Positions 11,039 through 21,828 of a stretch of 64,000 nucleotides of DNA are shown here, in pieces (position 1 is the stretch's first letter; every line of letters begins with the position of its first letter). Location: the NCBI GenBank assembly GCA_033439765.1, contig JAULSN010000010.1, forward strand, positions 682,001 to 746,000, written 5' to 3'. Origin of the DNA: Lasiosphaeria ovina. Lineage: Eukaryota; Ascomycota; Sordariomycetes; Sordariales; Lasiosphaeriaceae. Position numbers and translations under genes: made by a program. The notes beneath the pieces are model-generated. The model saw nothing but the letters and a program-made list of their open reading frames with translations, was not told the origin of the DNA and searched no databases.

Positions 11039-11857
11039 AGAGTCGTGCGGTATAGGCGGCCGGGTAAGGAGACCTACAGCAAACCCCTAATGAGCACGGG
11101 CTAGTCTTCCCATTTCGCGCGCCACGTGCGCTAACCGACCCCGTTAACACGCCCGGACCAAATCGCTTCTTCTAATTAGAGGGCGAGTGCCGCTCAGTTC
11201 CGTTTTCTTCTTTTCTCTTATTATATTCCGCGTACTAGTAGAGTAGGCCTAGCTAGTTGCAATACACTACCTTGAGACCATTATAAGGGTTGCCCGTTCT
11301 TACAAATATAGATAAGTATATACATACCAAACTTTGTAGCCGATTACAAATAGTAGTTTTAGTTGGTTTCGTGCCGGTATTCAATTGCGCCCGTAGGGGA
11401 AAATCGGAAGTTATGGGTCGGTGTCCCGCAATTCTTGGTCCTACCGGAGGTTAATTTTGTAGCTTAGAACTGGGCAGACACGCACGGGGCAGTTCCAAAG
11501 CGTGAACCCTTTGTTCAGAATCAATACCTTCTAGAGTAATAATTTAGTGTGTTAGTTTCCTCCGCTTCAGTCTCTGCTCTTTAACCAACCATAATTCTCG
11601 GCGTTATATATGAGATGCTCTGCCTCTCACTATCTCTGGCATTCGGCGCTCTTTCGATGGCGCCCAAACCAATAAATCATCGCAAAGCGATACCCCTCAT
11701 TTTGTGTAACCACACATATCTTAATGTCCTCTCAAGCCAGAGATGGGAGCCTTGTCTTCGATGAACATCTTACGCAACACAGAAATGGTTCATCCACCAC
11801 GAAGATCAATATCTGTCAGCTGCTGAATTTTTTTCTCTTTGGGGCCGAGTGTGCAAA

Positions 11858-13267
11858 ATGAAGCTCTTCGTGATCAGCCCCGACTGCGCGCCCGAAGACC
11901 AACTACATATCAACGGAACCGGGTGGGGCCTTCTCGAGCAAGAAACCCCCTCCACCCTCGGCACCCTCTCCGACTTCCTCTGTGTTTCCTACACTTGGGG
12001 CGCTGGCCACTTCCCAAGCCCCTTCCACCCCGAATTCAAGGTCTCAGACCGCACCTTATGTGCCCTCCTCACCGCCATCGTCCAGCATCCCACCGCTCGC
12101 AAAATCTGGATCGACGCCTTCTGCGTGCCCCCTCCCTCGGAACCGTCCCTTCGCGCCTCGACCCTCCAAAGCAAGGGCTTCATCTACTCCCGCGCCTCTG
12201 AGGTCCTCGTGGTCCTCACCTCCGCCGCCATCCCCGTGCTCCAACAAGCCATCCGTTCCCATCCCCTCTCCCCATCCCACCTTGCCATCCTCGAAGCCGA
12301 AGACTGGGTCACGCGCGCCTGGACCTACCAAGAGGCCGTCAACGCCTGCCAGCTACGCATCGTATGTACCAATCCGAAGGGCTTTTCTTCCCCTTCTGTC
12401 CTCTTTTGTCTCCGTTGTCGCAGTGGTAGATCGCCTTTAGGAAAGTCTTCATGGGACATACCAGGTAGCTAATGCAGACCACAGACCTGCGACGATAGCC
12501 TTCCTTCCACCGCAATAGACATGATGTCCTTCTTCTCCTTCCTAGGCTCCTCCCTCGGCTCTCTGCCTCCCGCACAGCGCAAACTCTACCCACGCCTCAA
12601 CTCTCTTGAGGATCTCTTCGTTGACTGCGCTGTCGCCAAGTACTTGGAACGCTCCGCTCTCCAGGTAATGACCATCATGGACGGACGAACGCAAACACAG
12701 CCGGAAGATCATTTCTATGCAATGATCGGTGCAATTTCTATGGAGCCGACAATTGCGGTGGAGGAGATTGGGCCTTGCGAGGCGTTTATGAGGCTGTGTG
12801 AGAGGAAGGGAGATTATAGTTTCTTGTTTTGTAAGGAAGACAGGGACGAGGGGATGGGGAGGAGGTGGAGGCCAGTAGAGTGTGAGTTGAGGCCTCTGAT
12901 CAGGTGGCATAGTTGGGGAGGGGGTTTGAGAGGGATGGCGGATGGAGAGAGAGTCGTTCTAGAGGGGATTGTGGTATTGGAACTGGGAAAGCTTGGGGAG
13001 AGGGCGAGGACGTTTATTGAGGAGTGGTTACTCGCGTTTGAGAGGATGAATTATGGAAGCTGGCCGAATTTGGAGACGGAAAGGGCGGCGTATGAAGCAC
13101 TGAGAGTGCTGGGGTTCTCGGGAAACGAGGAGTATCTGGCTACGGAGTGCGGGTTGGTCTTCCCGCAAAACCCGGCACCCCAGTCGGCTCAGGTCAAGGT
13201 CATTGAGTCAAAGATAGTTCCAGTCTCACAGAGCCACCGCCTTTTGACTCCCGGATCCCCTCGGTGA
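11858..13267 (+). CDS. HET-domain protein (heterokaryon incompatibility type)
   Basis: Two exons: 11858-12361 and 12485-13267, separated by a 123-bp intron (GTATGT donor, CACAG acceptor), giving 428 aa. HET landmarks appear in order: DFLCVSYTWGAG, KIWIDAFCVP, GFIYSRASEVLVVL, WVTRAWTYQEAVNA and, after the intron, EDHFYAMIGAIS. HET domains trigger death or growth arrest when different strains fuse. The start at MKLFVISPD is the first ATG in frame. Cysteine replaces the usual isoleucine-asparagine of the ICINQ core (DAFCVPP), so it belongs to a divergent HET subgroup. Unlike the other two HET loci in the window, the frame is intact. No ankyrin, WD40 or NACHT domain follows. Confidence 0.8.
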
Positions 13268-13626
13268 CTTTTGTACCTCGCCGGCTTTTTTGGGCTGATC
13301 CATAAAGAGTAAGGTCGCGAAATGAGGCGCACTGCTACATTAGGCGGAGTATTTTAAAGAGTGATTACCCGAACGATCAGTCCAGTCTTGTTAGTGGTCC
13401 GCACGAGTCGCCAACTCTAATCTTTTCAATGAAACTCCCCCCCCCCCGCGCAGGAATAAGCTTTGCATATGGGGTTGTAGCACGAGGGGCTCAAAAGCAT
13501 TGAGAGGAAAGAAAACAACTTAAAAGAACGGTTGTCTCCTCATTGGAGTGTTTAAGGTTCACCTCTATCCTATTCCTCGGTCACTTTACCAACAGTCCCA
13601 TCTCAATAACTATTATATTCCTTACA
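13268..13626. other. intergenic, no gene seen
   Basis: Downstream flank of the HET gene and promoter of the cysteine-rich protein; contains a short poly-C run near 13438. Confidence 0.5.
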
Positions 13627-13938
13627 ATGAAATTCACATATCTCATCTGCGCCAGCCTCTTCGCCCTTTCTAGCGCCTTGCCGTCCGCAGGCCCCATCAA
13701 GAGCCCAGTAGAAGAACGCGCGTGCAATTGGGCCTGTAACGTCTTCAGCGACGTTGAATGTAACTCGAACTGCAAAGGATGCAGTTATATCAGCGGCTCG
13801 GTGCGTATCTCTTTGGTCCGAAGCTTCAAGGCCTCGACTCCCGCTAGCATTCAACAGCTGAGACAGACTTTATAGTGCGTTACCGATCACGGGGGTGCGG
13901 CGGGTCATTGTAAATGTAGTGGCTGTGGGGCTTGCTGA
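13627..13938 (+). CDS. small secreted cysteine-rich protein, 78 aa
   Basis: Exon 1 (13627-13800) and exon 2 (13876-13938) are joined across a 75-bp intron (GTGCGT donor, TATAG acceptor) in phase 0. The product starts with a clear signal peptide (MKFTYLICASLFALSSALP), has a short pro-like segment ending in EER, and a mature part of about 47 residues with ten cysteines, ending HCKCSGCGAC. Without the intron the frame runs on into a non-cysteine tail, so the spliced form is clearly better. Size, secretion and cysteine density fit fungal effectors or defensin-like antimicrobial peptides; the cysteine spacing does not match a family I can name. It lies between a HET gene and a decayed gene. Confidence 0.7.
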
Positions 13939-14239
13939 GCGTTTAGTTTTGTCTATAGTTGATGGAAGAGATGGGCGGAAAAGATCAGAGTGCTGGTTTG
14001 AACGACGCGTCGGACCCCGGCTAGGCAAATTATTGGATATGTACCTAGGTAACTAATATTACCCGAATTCGAAGTCGCGTATGTGTGACTTATTAAAGCT
14101 ACAACATCAGACATAATACCTCTCAATCCTTGGACCCATTTTATCTGCAAGCTCTGGCTCTAGTCTACCATTCTGACTCTGGCGCAGAGAATCTGTCGCT
14201 GAGCCGTATTAGCTCTTAACTTCCTCTGTGAGAGCGGCT

Positions 14240-14860
14240 CCGCGCGCCAGTGGATTTTTTCGAAGGCTATACCCATGGGATAGTCAGCATCAACTACACG
14301 TCTCCCAATCTTGTGAGTGGCGGCGGTTCCATGACCGACTGCACGTAGGACACGCAGATACGGAATCAAGGCGTCATAACGCTGGACAGGTCGGGCGAAC
14401 CCGGCGTCGCATTCCCAAACGAAACGTTTACGGCAGATATCCGCAACCTTACGATACTTGGTAAGTATATTATCAACATTCTTCGGGTATCTAGGCCTGG
14501 GACGGCGCCGATGTCTTCATTATGGCCGGTAAGAATTGTATCCCGACGCTAGTAGATGCCGTTTACGACTATTGCCTGACAGCGACATAAGTGAACCCCA
14601 CAACCACTAGCAATAAAGGTCCGGCTATCATACGTTACAACTTCCGAGACTTCAGAATATGGCCGAGAACTTTGCCGTAGGTTATAACGAACGGGTACGC
14701 TTCCACTACCTACTCGATCCTATTTTACGCGTAACGGTGCCGCGCTAACAAAATACAATATCCGCTCCATCGGTCCGTTTAAAGACACGCAAGACGCGAT
14801 ACCTTTCAACGGCACCGTATATAATACGCAGACGTTTATATATATACGCTGGGAATAGCT
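14240..14860 (+). pseudogene. decayed gene relic, function unknown
   Basis: Protein-like fragments are scattered over the plus strand but broken by stops and frame changes: YTHGIVSINYTSPNL, VITLDRSGEPGVAFPNETF, then a possible intron starting GTAAGT at about 14461, GPAIIRYNFRDFR, ENFAVGYNERVRFHYL, and finally KYNIRSIGPFKDTQDAIPF followed by VYNTQTFIYIRWE and a stop at about 14857. The fragments keep a consistent order and good composition, so this was one gene, perhaps for a secreted protein. I do not recognise the family. Confidence 0.5.
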
Positions 14861-15722
14861 TACTTTTCTAGCCGCCTATTATAACGTATCGTCTGAGTAC
14901 CTAAGTCTTCAAGAGCTCGATCCTTACGACGTTGTTTACTCTCTATCCGGATAATACCGTAAACGGACAATACATAGAAAGAGGAGACGTAGAAGCCATA
15001 GCAAAGTCCTCGAGAGCACAGGTCACTGACCGGGCGCTGCTCCTTTCGCGGGGAGTAAGCATGAGGGATCATGTGGACGTCGAAGCTCAGGTAAACCGAG
15101 TATAACTGTGCTGATGGAGAATGGGGTGATGACATAGGTACCTAGTCGGTACCAACTTCCGATGGTACAAAGAGTCCTTCCGATGTCGTCAGAACGTATC
15201 AGCGAAACAACTCACTTGTTGGCTAGATCTCTCACTACTCTTAACAAAAAAAATATGAACGTCGTAAACGCAATTGCGAGGCGCTCTTTGCTTTGGGATG
15301 TCGCCGCGGACGGATGCTGGCTTACTAGAGATTATACTTTATCTCTCAACTTTTATAACTATAAGCTATCCTTTACCTACCCTCAACATACACTATACTT
15401 CGTGCAGTCTATATAAAACCTTCACCAGGATGTGGCTCCAGATTTGGGCGGCGTTGCTACCATATGTGTTGAAGTGTACTAAAGTGATACGAACGTTCCC
15501 AAGCTGAACCCGCTCGGCAACAAGCTGGTTCACCAAAAATAAGCAAAATAGGATCGAAACAAGTAGATTTATCACTTGTCGCACCACGAGCAGTCAAATT
15601 TGATGTCACATTTTGAATCACTGCTCATTGGCACGACACATAACCGACAAAGTTGACTCACACTGCAACCTTTGGATCGCTAAACTCGTCCCCGTCAAAT
15701 TGTCTCCATCACAATCATATCA
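14861..15722. other. intergenic, no gene seen
   Basis: No supported coding region. Short frames on both strands lack protein-like composition. The last 150 bp form the promoter of the gene at 15723. Confidence 0.45.
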
Positions 15723-16013
15723 ATGATGACCTCCCTCAAAGCTGTCTTCGTCCTCGTAGCGTACTCTCTCTTGGCCGCAGCCTTCCCACTTGCTCCAGGC
15801 CAACACCTCGAAACGAGAGCCGTATCTTCAGGTTCTGTGCACGCGCTCAGCGAGTAAGTTGGCCCCTTTTGGGTATATTGCAGGACATTCGGTTTCCAGC
15901 CGCTGACATTTTACATAAGAGGTACTATTGCAGCCATTTCGATTGGCGGCATCATTGGGTTTATCCTTCTCGTTGTTCTCGTCGTGTGGTTTGTTAGGAA
16001 AGCTTCGAAGTAA
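15723..16013 (+). CDS. small signal-peptide plus membrane-anchor protein, 74 aa
   Basis: Exon 1 (15723-15853) encodes MMTSLKAVFVLVAYSLLAAA, a signal peptide, and a short Ser-rich segment. A 66-bp intron (GTAAGT donor, CATAAG acceptor) is followed by exon 2 (15920-16013), encoding a Gly/Ile/Val transmembrane helix (GGIIGFILLVVLVVWFV) and a basic RKASK tail before TAA. The spliced length is exactly 75 codons. The result is a tiny type-I single-pass protein with roughly 25 extracellular residues. I know of no named family; proteins like this often occur as unnotated fungal ORFs. Without splicing the two parts cannot be joined. Confidence 0.55.
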
Positions 16014-16109
16014 AGGTTCGATCGACTTTGGAGGGCCGAGGAGGTGTGAGAACAACCGTGGATGGGGCGACGATTCATATTATGCCAAGGGGCAGCTGTA
16101 ATTAATTCA

Positions 16110-16650
16110 GGGCGAGTCCACTCGGACCGTCTACCCAGACCTCCACAACGATTTGAAAGCTTAGTGCGATACAACCAAGCCACCACGTGACTTTTGGTGA
16201 CTTTTTGGTGAGAATCTGCTAGAAAAGTGACTTCAAACTCCCTGTATTTCTGGCTTATATCCCCTGTTAAAACCCCCTGCCAAAGTCACCGCACTAAGCT
16301 TTCAAATCCTTGTGGAGGTGTACATAGCCCACTGGCGCCAAGCCACTAAAAACCCACTTTCACCGCCAAAAAGAGGTTAATTCCTGGGATGAAGCCAGCG
16401 CAACCAACTTCAGATCAATTCACTAAGTCTTACAGTCAACCCAGGTACAAATAAAGCCAGGCCAACTGCAAGACCCGGGCGACAAGCCTGCGAAGTCCAT
16501 CTGAAAAAGCCAGCCAGCCATTGAACTAGGCCTTTTTGGGTGCAAAAATCTGATTTTGGCTGGGCTAGTGGCTTGGCGCGATGGCCTTTTGTATCTTTGA
16601 TATGGACTACGGTTTACTAGACGGTTTTGACGGTCCGAGTGGACTCTCCC
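16110..16650. mobile_element. MITE-like element with nested inverted repeats, 541 bp
   Basis: Outer terminal inverted repeats of 22 bp (16110-16131 and 16629-16650, one mismatch; core agtccactcggaccgtc). They are flanked by TTAATTCA (16102-16109) and TTAATTTA (16651-16658), a 7/8 match compatible with an 8-bp target duplication of hAT-type elements. Inside are two more palindromic arms: a 30-bp pair (16139-16168 and 16290-16319, one mismatch) and a 14-bp pair (16335-16348 and 16566-16579, perfect). There is no coding capacity, so it would be non-autonomous. Confidence 0.75.
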
Positions 16651-16658
16651 TTAATTTA

Positions 16659-17288
16659 TACATTCTTCATGGGAGCGACGATAACTGCGCTGATATTCAG
16701 TTTAAACACTATTCTCGACGTTGTTGAAAATTCAACTCGGAGGTAAATCTGGACGCCTCTCCCCTCCTTTGGCCACATATCGACCTGTTAAGGCTAGGCA
16801 TCTTTCCGGATAAATGTGTAAGTGCATAATAGCTCTTTACATACAAGCGCTTCAAACTCTCTGTGACGTACCATCGATTAGATTCGCCTCAAATCAGACG
16901 CGGCTCAACTACTCTACCGGCAAGGAGCCCCGCGCTTACGAATCCAATCAGATCCCCCAAACCAAAAGCCAAGAACAACTTACTCTTCGGGCCAACTATC
17001 CTGCCGACAAGCCCAATTGCTTTGATCAGCCCTGTCGGTTGGCTTACGGTGCGTGCCAAGACGGGTAATCTGTTTCATGCCATACCCAGGAGTGGCTCGT
17101 GCGGCGGGAACGGGCTGATGCAATTTCATCACTGTTCTCAAAAAGAGGCGTTGAACATCCTACGGCGTAGACAACCTTTAAGCTTTCCTTCTGTCGCTCA
17201 TCTCGAAATAGCCAGGTAGGCAGGGAAAAAAGTCGCAAGAAAGCCGCAGTATCACGGAATCGACTCTTTCCGAACTTGTCAAGTCGCC
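16659..17288. other. intergenic, no gene seen
   Basis: Promoter side of the CFEM-like gene. Two overlapping plus-strand frames at 16814-17219 have Pro/Lys/Thr-rich, non-conserved composition and were not accepted as genes. Confidence 0.45.
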
Positions 17289-18100
17289 ATGGTTGTTGGA
17301 CTACAAAGACGGCTGCGGGCCCTCTGGGCTGTGAGCTTTTTGCTGGTCCTCATCACTTCAAACATGGCTGTTGCAGATGAGGCGCTCTACTTTATTAATG
17401 GTCAAGATATCTGTACAGCGTTGAGCGAGGAGGCGGTTGCTTCGTGAGTTCCTTTATTGTCGTCTCGCTTCTTCGTTTCGTTTCCTATCCTTCCTCTAAT
17501 CGGTTGGTGTCTTGTCGCGAATCGAGTTTGCTTCCTGACTGACACCCAAATGCACTCCGCAGGTCCGCGTTCGACTGCATCAACCCCAGAACCGACGACC
17601 CCTTTTGGTTCTCCACCATCGACGGATGCAGCGAGCAGATCTCCATCCTCACGGCAACCGCCACGCCCACGGCTTCAACTTCAGTCGGTGATAAGTGTAA
17701 TTGCAATATGCTGTTGGGAATCCATGCGTACGTACGGGGGTTTTCCATTCATTTTTTATATCAGACTCTCTTCTACATTCAACTAGGCCTGCTTACGTGG
17801 GATGCGCTATTTACTAGATCATGTATCAAAGACGCCTGCTCAGGCAACCAGTTCCAACTCTTCACCGAGTCCGTGTCCTCGCATTACCACTGTTCTGCTA
17901 CCGGCAGTTCGGTCGCTACGGGACCCAGCGGAGGGGGCGGCGCGGCATCCGTCACGCCGCCGCCCATCTCAAGCAGCAGTAAGACAGCTGAAAATGCGGC
18001 GCAGTCGACTTCTTCAACTGCTATTGCGTACCACATGGTTGGTCCAGCGGCGGGCGGTGTTCTCGGCGCGGTCATCGGTGTTTTTGCAATTGCTCTTTAA
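17289..18100 (+). CDS. CFEM-like secreted protein with GPI-type C-terminus, 200 aa
   Basis: Three exons: 17289-17443, 17563-17727 and 17818-18100 (603 nt in total). An N-terminal signal or anchor segment (LWAVSFLLVLITSNMAVA) precedes eight cysteines. The second half of the cysteine pattern (GDKCNC, nine residues, C, four residues, C, seventeen residues, C) matches the C-terminal half of the CFEM domain of fungal surface and haem-handling proteins; the first half is longer than usual. A Ser/Thr/Gly-rich linker follows, then a hydrophobic tail (GGVLGAVIGVFAIAL) ending at the stop, as in GPI-anchored proteins. The intron before exon 3 could be read through in frame, but splicing restores the CFEM spacing. 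It may act at the cell surface in adhesion or iron/haem capture. Confidence 0.6.
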
Positions 18101-18580
18101 TCGATTTGGGATCCTGCGTGTCAAGTCGGCTTGGTGAAAATTACTTTGTTGGTTTTGCGGGAAACAGGTTAGTAAGGAAGTCCTCTTGGGGAACTATGCG
18201 ATGGAGTCGTGTATTTCTTGGTGCTTGTGGCCAGGTCTGTGAAGAGCGTTGGATGCCACTATCAGAGACCCAAAAACCAGAAACGGAGACAAATTAAATC
18301 TCACACTCAGCCCTCAGGGACTCTGCGACACGCCACAGCCCCATCCGCTCCTTATGATTGTACAGTACTTGGTCTCAACGCGCCGACAGATCAACCGGCT
18401 GCGGTCTCCACTCAGCTCACGTCTCCACTAAGAATCTACGTCCGCTTTTACCACCACGACCCGACTGTGCCAGGGCTCTCGACAACGCAAACGTAACAAC
18501 TCAAATTAAATTAAGACAACAACTTGAATATGCCTAAAAATCTACAAATCAGTTCAAATATGAAGCCGTAGATATTTGAC
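18101..18580. other. intergenic flank of the pogo element
   Basis: No gene seen between the CFEM-like gene and the left end of the transposon. Confidence 0.5.
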
Positions 18581-18582
18581 TA

Positions 18583-18628
18583 ACGTGTGTGATAAGCGAG
18601 ATGAACAGACAAGCGAGTTGAACACTTT
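18583..18628 (+). repeat. left terminal inverted repeat of pogo element
   Basis: The 46 bp are the reverse complement of 20396-20441 except one position (gacaag against gataag). Preceded by TA at 18581-18582. Confidence 0.9.
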
Positions 18629-18671
18629 CCACAACCTCACCACAACTACCCTCAATTACACAACCACAACA

Positions 18672-20352
18672 CTAGGAAATAACAATAACTGAATCGGAAA
18701 CAGATGAATCAGACGATTCTATAGCCTCCTTACACGTACGTACATTATGGCCAGGCTTGCCGCATACGCCACAGCATCGAATCTTCGTACGAGACCCCCC
18801 TGCACCACCACCATTTTGTCGTGTTTCCTGGACCAACTGCCCACCCATAGCCTTCTGATCTAGTAGATCGTGTCCCTCTTATACAGTAAGTGACCCTCCA
18901 AGCCGTATACGTGTTTTTTTAGCTCTCCGTCGCTTACTAAGGTCCTCATTGGCCTTCCGAAGTACTGAGACCTCTATACGTAAAAGAGCCACCTCGTATA
19001 TTATAGCTATCGTACCTTTAGCTAATCGATCCATAGCAATTAGTATTGGTGTTGGAGAGCTGCCCTAATGGTTGGAAATTCGAGTTTTGATGAACGCTGA
19101 CTATGAGGTAGCCTCTCTCGGGTTTTGTGGCGTTTGGGAGACCCAAGGTAGCGATGTGGTTGGGCTTGTAGCTGGGGGTGTTGGAGTCCGAATACGTATA
19201 TCCAGCTTAGATATCACCCTCTCTAGATCGTACGGTACAAGGCCGGCTCTAGCAAACCCCCCCTGGATATTCCTTTCCGTAACCGAAGCAAAAAACGCCT
19301 CTCTAAACCCACAAAGAAACTCCAGCTTGCTAATATATATAATATTTATCCGTATTAGCTACTTAATCTAATAGCCGTACGCCTTCTTTAACGGCCTAAA
19401 GTAACTAATATCTAATAGCTAAAGTAGGTATAAAGAGTACGGAGGTATATAGAGTATGATAATATTATACTCCCGGTAGTAAGTCTCGAATTCTTCGGAG
19501 TAGTGGCTATTATAGCCGTCGAGAATTAATAGTCGGTATATTCCCTTCGTACAAGATACTATATAGAAATCGAAGTACCGAATCCAATCTATACCTTTCT
19601 TATTAGTAGTCTAGCTATTATCGGTTATTACGATACGCTAGGTACCCGGAAGGTTGTACTCTTAATACTAGTTAGTAAGGTAATATTACCTAGCTAAGAT
19701 AATAAATAGTAGGATAGTCCAGCCTAGAGCATTCACTCCTTAGATAACTATAGCCCACTCTCGATTATTAGGCTGGGCTTACTTAGCCCTACTACGGCCA
19801 TTAGAGGTAGTAACTACTAAACGGGGATAATAATGCCTATTATAAAGCCGGTCTCGTCGAAATTGTACGAATCTTTATTAAGGATACCGTACTTGGCCTT
19901 CGTATTATATATAAGCGTAAACCACTCGCGAATAACTTTTGGATCTTCGTATTTGGCCCTCTAGTAGTCGTATTTACGCGTAAAACGCGTCCGAAGTTCT
20001 GGCTAGCGCTTAACGAAGTTATGAGCCCAGCGTATACCGATAGAGGGCGCGTCGCGTTCGCGTAATAATCGATTAGCCATATCTTCTACGTACGAAAGCC
20101 GGAGATGAAATGCGCGCGTACATAACTTAATAATATACTGAACAATCGTTTTCTCTTCCAAATCCGTAAGCTTACGCGAATTGGCTAGAGTATTATATCG
20201 TACAGGTTTGCCGTCGCGTCGGTTACGTATAGTATTTACCGTAACTTGATATGTTGTTACTGTAGTTCGAATACTAAGTTTTGGGTCGTTTTGAATAGCC
20301 CTGAGGGCCAAATTCACCCTAGCTTCGTATGAAGGAAGGACATTTGAGGTTA
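18672..20352 (-). pseudogene. pogo-type transposase, multiply interrupted
   Basis: From right to left: an N-terminal helix-turn-helix region (LALRAIQNDPKLSIR), a CENP-B/Tc5-type DNA-binding domain (LTDLEEKTIVQYI, SYVEDMANRLLRERDAP, RWAHNFVKR), then the start of the DDE catalytic domain with YNFDETGF (first Asp), and near the end a CCHC zinc knuckle (CGVCGKPGHNVRTC) before a TAG at 18672-18674. The DDE part is interrupted by stops at positions where related transposases have Gln (KR-stop-PEL, DY-stop-RAK), meaning CAG to TAG. It cannot be active. Confidence 0.85.
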
Positions 20353-20395
20353 TTGAGGAATTTGGTGTTTTGTGGAGAGGAGGCGCGTCGCGTCA

Positions 20396-20441
20396 AAAGT
20401 GTTCAACTCGCTTATCTGTTCATCTCGCTTATCACACACGT
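20396..20441 (-). repeat. right terminal inverted repeat of pogo element
   Basis: Partner of 18583-18628; followed by TA at 20442-20443. Confidence 0.9.
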
Positions 20442-21828
20442 TATATTTGGAGTATTTAGCTCATGTGGACCCTTATTTTTGGCCCATGTTTCCTTGGTTC
20501 AGTGTGCCCACGGTAAGTTCCGTCCCACGAAAAAGCGGATTTTCCCTGCGAAAACTCTCTATTTGCCTGGCAGGCCCTGAAACAACGGTCAAACTTAGCC
20601 AAATCTAACTAAATATAGCTAAATCTACGTGCCTGATAGGCCTGTAAGAGAGCACCTGTATAGGGTGTATAGTAGACTCGGTACTGTAGCTGGCGGAGCG
20701 GAAGCGGCAGCGAAGGCGGGGAGCCAAGTGCAGGGTAGGTCGACCGAGTACTGCAGGGTAGACTGTAGGGAACTGTGCCCTACATTCCAGTACAATAGTG
20801 CTCTGTGTAGGGCGCTGAGGGAAGCAGGCTGACTGCCACAGGTTTGTAGAACTCTGCTACAGGCCTGCCACTTAGACTGTGAGGACTCTTCTCAGCAGTC
20901 TACCTCGTAGGCTATAGGGGACTCTGCCATATAGTCAGGGTCTTCGGGGGCAACAGAAGGTGCTGAAGAAGACTAAGAGGAGTTGCATTATAGAGGGACT
21001 ATAGTACAAAGAGTGGCGAGTGCGAAGCTTATTTTAAAGGAAATCTATTTAAGGGAAAGGACAGGCCTTATATAGATACTTAATACGCCTCAGCTTTTGC
21101 TCAGGTTCTAAGCCTAATACGGATTTGGCTAAAAAACGTTGTCGGGGGTGACCATAGAGGCAGTAAGTCCTGAAGTGGTCCGACGGTTAGTTGCTGAGCT
21201 TTGGTGGAAAAACCCTAGCACTTGTCCTAGCTGTCAGGTGGATGTTTTTCGAATTGTTGTTATTAATTAACAAATCTATGAATATGACGTGGTGTAAGTC
21301 ATCGATGACCCGGGGCCCAAAGCGTGAGCCTGTGCGGTGGCTTCGTTGCGATCTGTGCGTTTGTTCCAACAAATGATCAGGCAACCCAGTGCGGCGGAGG
21401 CTGTCGTTTGACGCTGAGAAGTCTCGGGTTTCCAGGCTCTGTTGTGTGGAAACGAGAGTGTTTGTCTGTTAGTCTAGTGAAGAAGATATAAAGTATCGTT
21501 CAAAGCAAAGAACTGTTAATTCTCATTTTGGACTTGAGTCAGTCCTGAACTGAGAATGGTGTTAGTTGCGGTGTTCAAGTGGAAATATGCACATGCATCT
21601 GGGTGAGATTGGGGCTTGAATATTAGAAAGCAGATGTAGTATTGATGTTTTGTTCCTGGCGTTGACTAAACCAATCCCAAAAAGGCCAAAAAGGGGTCAA
21701 CATCCAATTCTGGGCAAAACTGTTCTGCCTCATGTAGCCAAATATACGCGCGCTAGGCATATTTCTGCGTCAACTGATTACAAGCTGCCTAGTCTAAACG
21801 GGGGACCGCAAGGATATCATCCGTAGCT
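20442..21828. other. intergenic, decayed repeat DNA
   Basis: Contains the second copy of the dispersed repeat (20628-20722) and TA-rich sequence (20990-21180) that looks like old transposon DNA. No gene seen. The right part is the downstream flank of the small gene ending at 21829. Confidence 0.5.
20628..20722 (+). repeat. dispersed repeat copy B
   Basis: Matches the reverse complement of 10769-10863; this copy carries more TA-type (RIP-like) substitutions, such as gtatagtagactc against gctacagtgggctc. Confidence 0.75.

Larger units (their letters stand above)
9973..11857. other. intergenic, AT-rich repeat-derived DNA
   Basis: No gene. It holds one copy of a dispersed repeat (10769-10863), a (GA)n microsatellite, and AT-rich stretches rich in TA dinucleotides (about 10865-11400) typical of RIP-mutated transposon remains. 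The final few hundred bases are upstream of the HET gene at 11858. Confidence 0.55.
18583..20441 (-). mobile_element. pogo/Fot1-type DNA transposon, RIP-mutated, complete ends
   Basis: The element is 1,859 bp, bounded by 46-bp terminal inverted repeats with one mismatch (a C/T difference) and flanked on both sides by TA, the target duplication of Tc1/mariner-pogo elements. Both ends start acgtgtgtgataagcgagat. It encodes one transposase on the minus strand (see separate entry) that is inactivated by C:G to T:A-type stops. The size is typical of Fot1/Pot-like elements of ascomycetes. Confidence 0.9.

Noticed and set aside
16814..17219. Two overlapping plus-strand frames upstream of the CFEM-like gene
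   Set aside because: No conserved features, low-complexity Pro/Lys/Thr content and no splice model.
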